Source: Bacteroidales bacterium (GTDB taxonomy: Bacteria; Bacteroidota; Bacteroidia; Bacteroidales; UBA3663). Taken from it: 27,765 nt of DNA. Below the pieces are notes generated by a model. It made no database searches. It had not been told where the DNA came from and saw only the letters and a program-made list of their open reading frames with translations. The stretch spans positions 1-27,765 of the forward strand of contig SFEH01000015.1 in the NCBI GenBank assembly GCA_004557315.1, given 5' to 3'. Below are positions 22,722-27,765 of this stretch, piece by piece (position 1 is the first letter of the stretch; every line of letters starts with the position of its first letter). Position numbers and translations under genes: made by a program.

Positions 22722-25553
22722 TTAGAACTGTACCTTAACACCGAGGTTATAGAAACGTGACTGTGGTGCAGAACCTACATTCATCTCAAGAATCTCGCGG
22801 TTGCGGGCAATCTTAAGAAGATCTGTGCCACTCAAATAGACAGAAACACCCTTGACAGCCTTACTATTCTCAAAGAGATGCTCAGCAAAATCGTAAGTGA
22901 ACTGAACCTTAGCTAAGTTGAACTGGTCAGTGCTGTACAACCAGAAGTCTGACGTCTGGAAGTTGTTTGTGCCACTGCCAGTAGTAAGAGCAGGATACTT
23001 AGCATCATTAAGGTTGGTGATCACACCGTCCTTTACGATTGCTCGGTCGCGTACGGCAGCCGAATACTTGTTCTCGCTTGCACCACTCCACCAGTAAGAG
23101 TTGTTCTTGACACCCTTAGAGCCGAAGCCACCTGTACCGAGAACGAAGAGAGTAAAGTTCTTGTACTTGGCAGTAAGGTTGATACCGAGAGTCAATGGAT
23201 GACCATACCAACCGCCCTTACCGAGCTCTACCTGGTCTTTTGAGTCGATGACACCATCGTTGTTCTGATCAGCATACTTCAAGTCACCTACACGTGGAGT
23301 ATCGCCTACCTTCTGAACAGGAGAGTTGTCGATTTCCTCCTGACTCTTGAAGAAGCCAAGGCACTGATAACCCCAGATTCCATCGAGATAACGGCCCTGA
23401 CGCTTCTGATAATCATCAGCTACTGTGGTATCATCGCGCTTGGTTGCCTCGGTAGTGTAATATGTAAGGTTGAGACCACCCTGAAGTTCGAAGTCGCCAA
23501 CTGTCTTCTTGCCATTGATCGAGAAATCTACACCCGAACGACGGTCGTTGTTGAAGTTGATACGAGACACGAATGAAGTCTCAGGATAATAGGTCTTGAA
23601 ATAGATTGGCACATAGTTGGTACCATCGATGAGTTGACCTTCGATGCTGTTGGTGAAGTAAGAAAGGTCGAACCAAACAGACTTGTTGAACATTGAGCCC
23701 TTCAAGTTGACTGACACTTCCTTACGCTCAATGAATGTCAGAGAGTTGTTAGGACCGCTCTTTGCCTGGGTACCAGTGACACCTGATCCACCCCAGTCCC
23801 ACCAGCCACCAGTATCGTAGTAGCCGAGATACTCATAATAGTTCATACCGATATCAGTCTTCAGGTTGCTTGCGCTGGCTGACAGACGGATATAATCGAA
23901 GTAACTTGGGATATTGCTGACAATGTTCCATCCAAGAGTATATGACTGAGAAAGTCCCTGACGGTTGTTCTCAGGCAGACGAGCTGAGTGAACTACAGAA
24001 AGAGCTGCTTCAGCATAGTACTTCTGCTTGTAGTTGTAAGCGATATCCAGACCAAGATTGGCATTGGCAGTCTTGTGGTACTCACCCGAAAATGTCTGGG
24101 TGAAGCCATTGGCAACAAGGATGGCATTCACGTTATGATCATCGTTGAATGTGTTCTTGTAGTCGAAGTGAGCATTAAAAGCGATAGTCTGGTTGTCAGT
24201 CGAACCACTGATGTTCTGATTACCAGACTTCTTGTCTTCGTTGTACTTGGTCAGACCTATAATAGCGCCCTTACCATTGGCATTGCTCCATGCTGGATTG
24301 TAAGTAGCATAGGTGTTGTTATATGACTGAGAGTAGCTCGTAGCGTAGTCGATCGAGATCTGAGTGTGGAAAGAGAGACCCTTCAACACCTTCTCAAGAT
24401 TGAGGTTGACACCTGCATCAAACTGGAATTGACGAGAAGTCCAAGTGCTCTTGCCTGCTGCATAGTAGTCGGCGAACACATTAGTCTGGTCAGCCTCACT
24501 TGCTGCGAGGAAATACTTACCATCGATGATGTTGCTCGATGCACCGATGAGATCAAGCGCTGGACGTGCATTTGGATCGATTGCATCGATTGGTACGAGT
24601 GGAACAAGACGGTTAGGACGGAAGGTAGTTGCTTCCTCCCAATAGTTCTTGCCTGCTGGAGACTTGGCATTGTAGTATGTAGCAGTAGCATTGACGAAAC
24701 CGCTCACATAATCGCTGAGGTGAAGATCGACATTACCACGCACATCAAAACGGTCTGTGTAGTTGTTCTTTGCAGTACCGAAGTCCATATAGTCGCCTAC
24801 ACGATAGTAGCTTACATTGCTGTAGAACTTAGCAAGCTTGTTACCACCAGTGATTTCAGCAACTACATCTGTACGGTTATAAGCCTTCTTGATATAGTCA
24901 GAAGAGTAGAAATCCACATCTGCATAGCGGTAAGGATTCTGCTTTGATGCATAGTTGTAGATATCAGCCTGAGAATACTTGGCAGCAAGACCGTCGTTGG
25001 CAAGAGCCTCGTTATAGAGAGTAGCATACTCGGCAGAATGCAGATACTCAGGATAGACCTTTGCCACATGCATACCGGTATTAGCCTTTACCTTGATGCT
25101 GAGATCTTCCTGCTTGCCACGCTTGGTAGTGATGAGCACAGCACCCTTGGCAGCACGGCTACCATAGAGGATCACAGCCTGGGCACCCTTCATGAAGGTG
25201 ATGTCCTTGATTTCGTCAGGCTTCACATTAGTACGGTCGCGAGGCACACCATCGATGAGATAGAGAATATCATCGGAAATACCCCACATACCATTGCCGT
25301 TCCAACCACCTACATAACCCTGCATGTTGTCGAGGGAGTAAGTGATGTTGTTCTTCTTCATGAGTTCCTCAACATCGACTGTTGAATAGCCACCCATGAG
25401 GTCGTCGGCTGCAATCTGGCGGAAAGCGGCATTAACCTGCGCCTGCTGGTTTGCCTCATCCTCGCCATCTGTCTGAGCCATCACAGGGAAGGCAGAGACA
25501 AACGCCAATGCAGCTGTCAGAATTGGTTTATATGTTGATTTCATATTTTTCAT
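22722..25553 (-). CDS. xusC: SusC/RagA-family TonB-dependent transporter, second pair
   Basis: A 943-residue outer-membrane beta-barrel that imports oligosaccharides with energy from TonB. Residues 1-26 are a signal peptide (ending PVMA/Q). The plug covers about 44-146 with DGVPRD (101-106), IKDITFMKGAQAVILYGSRA and GAVLITTKRG. The rest is barrel, ending in NLGVKVQF with the usual terminal Phe. The carboxypeptidase-regulatory-like N-terminal domain of most SusC proteins is missing: only about 20 residues separate the signal peptide from the plug, and the usual plug motif is altered to LDNMQGYVGGWNG. The absence looks natural, since the frame is intact. It lies 25 bases after the first SusD gene and couples to the second. 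Confidence 0.94.
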   Translation of the reverse strand: MKNMKSTYKPILTAALAFVSAFPVMAQTDGEDEANQQAQVNAAFRQIAADDLMGGYSTVDVEELMKKNNITYSLDNMQGYVGGWNGNGMWGISDDILYLIDGVPRDRTNVKPDEIKDITFMKGAQAVILYGSRAAKGAVLITTKRGKQEDLSIKVKANTGMHVAKVYPEYLHSAEYATLYNEALANDGLAAKYSQADIYNYASKQNPYRYADVDFYSSDYIKKAYNRTDVVAEITGGNKLAKFYSNVSYYRVGDYMDFGTAKNNYTDRFDVRGNVDLHLSDYVSGFVNATATYYNAKSPAGKNYWEEATTFRPNRLVPLVPIDAIDPNARPALDLIGASSNIIDGKYFLAASEADQTNVFADYYAAGKSTWTSRQFQFDAGVNLNLEKVLKGLSFHTQISIDYATSYSQSYNNTYATYNPAWSNANGKGAIIGLTKYNEDKKSGNQNISGSTDNQTIAFNAHFDYKNTFNDDHNVNAILVANGFTQTFSGEYHKTANANLGLDIAYNYKQKYYAEAALSVVHSARLPENNRQGLSQSYTLGWNIVSNIPSYFDYIRLSASASNLKTDIGMNYYEYLGYYDTGGWWDWGGSGVTGTQAKSGPNNSLTFIERKEVSVNLKGSMFNKSVWFDLSYFTNSIEGQLIDGTNYVPIYFKTYYPETSFVSRINFNNDRRSGVDFSINGKKTVGDFELQGGLNLTYYTTEATKRDDTTVADDYQKRQGRYLDGIWGYQCLGFFKSQEEIDNSPVQKVGDTPRVGDLKYADQNNDGVIDSKDQVELGKGGWYGHPLTLGINLTAKYKNFTLFVLGTGGFGSKGVKNNSYWWSGASENKYSAAVRDRAIVKDGVITNLNDAKYPALTTGSGTNNFQTSDFWLYSTDQFNLAKVQFTYDFAEHLFENSKAVKGVSVYLSGTDLLKIARNREILEMNVGSAPQSRFYNLGVKVQF

Positions 25554-25578
25554 TGAAAATAGTTATTAGCTCTGCTTA

Positions 25579-27567
25579 TTACCATCCTGGGTTCTGGTTG
25601 AATTCCTGATAGAGGTTGACATCTGCCTGCTTGAATGGAAGCAGATAGTGCTTAACCTGGAACTTACGCTCCAAGATTACCTTTTCTGACCAACCTGAAA
25701 CCTGTGCATCGCGAGGATCGTTCTTGACGAAATCATAATTGCCTACGCGAGAGAACTCGGCAGATGTCTTGATTGTATAAGGCTTCTCGGTGAGGAGCAG
25801 CCAACGCTGAAGGTCGTTCCAGCGGAAGCCCTCGTATGCAAGCTCGCAAGCGCGCTCACGGCGAACCTCATCCATATACTTGTTGCCACTGAGGTATGCA
25901 TCTGCTACATGACCAGCGCCTACACGGTCGCGGAGCACGTTGATAGCATCGACAGAAGTGAGATTGCAGCCAGGAGCAGCATAAGTAGCACCACCAGCAG
26001 CAGCACAAGCCTCGGCATACATCAGATAAACGTCGGCTACGCGCATATATGGGAGATAGGTCTGAAGAGCACCACCCCAGTTGTACATACCATCATACTT
26101 GTTACACTGGTGAGGAACGAGCTTCTGGCAGTAGTAGCCAGTGCGTGAAGCCTGCTGGTCGTCACGGATATTACCGCCTGTATAGAGCTGACAGTACTGG
26201 AAGTCCATATCGCCCTTGTCTGGTGTAGTATTGATATAGCGGAAGCCATCGAATACAATATCGTGATAGAAGCGAGGGTCACGATCCTTGAATGGGTGTG
26301 AAGGGTCAAAGCCTGAAGCTGGGTTGATTACAAGCTCACCATTCTCAATGATATATGCAGGCTCACCATTTGCCATACCATATGCATAGTTGATATAGTT
26401 GGCTGTTGGGTTGTGAATTACAGCATCGTGCTCAACAATATTGCTCTTCTTTGTACCCCAAAGCTTGGAGAAGTTCCAGTTAGAACCATTGTTATCAGGC
26501 ATAGGGCCACGCATCATAGCCTCTGTTGAACCTGGCATTCTCCAGCTCTGACCTGTAGTGCGGAAGATATCAGAGTAGTTGCTATTGCTACCCTTGGCAG
26601 ACACATGGTCATAGATACCACGTTCCTTCTCATAATCAGTGATCTCAGCATAGTTGTACTCGGCAAGGGCGTATGGTGAACGACCGCTCTCGATCTCGTC
26701 GATAGCCTTGGCAAGAGCCTCAGCAGCCTTGGCAGCACGCTCCTTGTTGTAGTTGTAAGTGTTCTTACCACCGAGCTCAGCACCAACGTTGTTGAGAGGG
26801 CTGGCAGCCCATAGCATCACCTTACCAGCGTATGCATATGCAACAGCCTTGGTAACACGAAGGTCGTTGTGACCCTTGGTGTCTTTACCAGCAGAGCTAC
26901 GATCCCAATCAGAAGGAAGCTTGGCAGCAGCCTTCATAAAATCGTCGTAAGCCTTGTCGGCACACTCTGCAAACGAGAGACGAGGCAAGAAAAGATCGCC
27001 ATTTACATCGAGCTCACTGTCAATATATGGCAGACCGCCGAACCATATCATCTGTTCCTCGTGCCACCATGCACGGAAGAAGTAAAGCTGACCTTCGATA
27101 GCATTCTTCTGGTCGGTAGTAGCCGAAATCTGATCCAGGTTGGCAAGACCCAAGTTAGCCTTGCGGATGCAATCCCATGCACTCTCGATCGAATGCTCAT
27201 ACTTGTCGTAATTAGCGCCACTGTTATTTGTCACAGGATTGTTGGCATGCAAGAAACTCTGGTTATTCTCATACCAGTTACGGTAGTTGCCAAGGTCGAA
27301 CTGTGCTGTAACGTGAGAATCACCTAAACCTGTGTTCATGATCTCATCGTCACCCCAGTTGAATGTACAGCACCACATATTACTCTCCTTGTTAGGAATG
27401 GCATTGTACATTTCTTCAACATATCCCTGGAAGTTGGTGAAGTTCTTGAAAGCTTCGCTTGAGCTGATGATAGAATCCTCCTCCTTCTCCAGGTAGTCGG
27501 TACAAGAAGTTGCCGATAGGGCAATGACTGCGCCGACAGTGAGATATCTTAAGATTGATTTTTTCAT
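25579..27567 (-). CDS. xusB: SusD/RagB-family outer-membrane lipoprotein, first pair
   Basis: A 662-residue SusD-like surface lipoprotein; signal MKKSILRYLTVGAVIALSA with lipobox ATSC (Cys22). Family landmarks include the TPR-region AIEGQLYFFRAWWHEEQM near 155, ADVYLMYAEACAAAGG near 540, AINVLRDRVGAG, and RRERACELAYEGFRWNDLQRW near 590, ending EFNQNPGW. It is longer than the second SusD and only distantly similar to it, as expected for two pairs with different oligosaccharide preference. It begins 21 bases after the stop of the partial SusC, which would be its partner. Confidence 0.94.
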   Translation of the reverse strand: MKKSILRYLTVGAVIALSATSCTDYLEKEEDSIISSSEAFKNFTNFQGYVEEMYNAIPNKESNMWCCTFNWGDDEIMNTGLGDSHVTAQFDLGNYRNWYENNQSFLHANNPVTNNSGANYDKYEHSIESAWDCIRKANLGLANLDQISATTDQKNAIEGQLYFFRAWWHEEQMIWFGGLPYIDSELDVNGDLFLPRLSFAECADKAYDDFMKAAAKLPSDWDRSSAGKDTKGHNDLRVTKAVAYAYAGKVMLWAASPLNNVGAELGGKNTYNYNKERAAKAAEALAKAIDEIESGRSPYALAEYNYAEITDYEKERGIYDHVSAKGSNSNYSDIFRTTGQSWRMPGSTEAMMRGPMPDNNGSNWNFSKLWGTKKSNIVEHDAVIHNPTANYINYAYGMANGEPAYIIENGELVINPASGFDPSHPFKDRDPRFYHDIVFDGFRYINTTPDKGDMDFQYCQLYTGGNIRDDQQASRTGYYCQKLVPHQCNKYDGMYNWGGALQTYLPYMRVADVYLMYAEACAAAGGATYAAPGCNLTSVDAINVLRDRVGAGHVADAYLSGNKYMDEVRRERACELAYEGFRWNDLQRWLLLTEKPYTIKTSAEFSRVGNYDFVKNDPRDAQVSGWSEKVILERKFQVKHYLLPFKQADVNLYQEFNQNPGW

Positions 27568-27588
27568 ACTAATATAATATATAATGTA

Positions 27589-27765
27589 TTAGAGACTGAA
27601 CTTAAGACCGAAATTGATACGTCTCATTGTAGGGTAAGCACCCACTGCACCTCCCTGAGAAGAGAAGTTTGACTCACGGTCATCAGGCATCTTACTCCAT
27701 ACCCAGAGATTGTTACCACTGATGTAGAGTTTGACATTCGAAACACCAATCTTCTTTGTCAACTC
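27589..27765 (-). CDS. xusA: SusC/RagA-family TonB-dependent transporter, C-terminal end (runs off the right edge)
   Basis: Only the last 58 codons are in the window. The frame reads VKLYISGNNLWVWSKMPDD, then AYPTMRRINFGLKFSL and a TAA at 27591-27589. This is the standard end of SusC-family barrels (VxLYxSGxNL, YPxxRxxxFGLxxxF-type close). Its position directly upstream of the longer SusD gene makes it the outer-membrane transporter of the first Xus pair. The promoter and any regulator of the locus lie outside. Confidence 0.9.
   Translation of the reverse strand, partial: ELTKKIGVSNVKLYISGNNLWVWSKMPDDRESNFSSQGGAVGAYPTMRRINFGLKFSL

Overview
The window looks like a piece of a Prevotella/Segatella-type (Bacteroidales) chromosome. 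Three things support this: lipoprotein-rich SusC/SusD loci, weak ribosome-binding sites, and Bacteroidetes-type promoters (TTTG, about 20 bp, TAnnTTTG) that can be read upstream of several genes. No rRNA, tRNA, IS element, phage gene or CRISPR array was recognised.

Left part (1-10530) is mostly housekeeping. It holds the 5' part of a transketolase gene (minus); a SPOR-domain lipoprotein (plus); a comB-cvfB pair (minus) divergent from a thioredoxin gene (plus); the anaerobic ribonucleotide reductase nrdD (minus) divergent from a LysR-type regulator (plus); then an MsbA-like ABC exporter and a secreted stand-alone DUF3857 protein (plus). The nrdD/LysR intergenic region carries a perfect TTGAT-N4-ATCAA palindrome plus two related copies, a candidate FNR/CRP-type anaerobic switch.

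Right part (10536-27765) is all on the minus strand. Reading from the right edge it is SusC (3' end only), SusD, SusC, SusD, a DUF1735-type lipoprotein and a GH10 endoxylanase whose catalytic domain is split by a roughly 500-residue insertion of carbohydrate-binding modules. This matches the xusA-xusB-xusC-xusD-xusE-xyn10C core of the Bacteroidetes xylan utilisation system. The two SusC/SusD pairs would capture and import xylo-oligosaccharides, XusE would bind glycan at the surface, and Xyn10C would cut xylan outside the cell.

After the xylanase comes a strong stem-loop and then four tightly packed genes made of two copies of one two-gene module: a DUF6057-like polytopic membrane protein followed by a lipoprotein with one CINCH (CXXCH, haem c-type) motif and a TolB/PD40-like beta-propeller. 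Both modules use ATGA stop/start overlaps. This duplicated module, which has no known function that I can name, is the most interesting unexplained part of the window.
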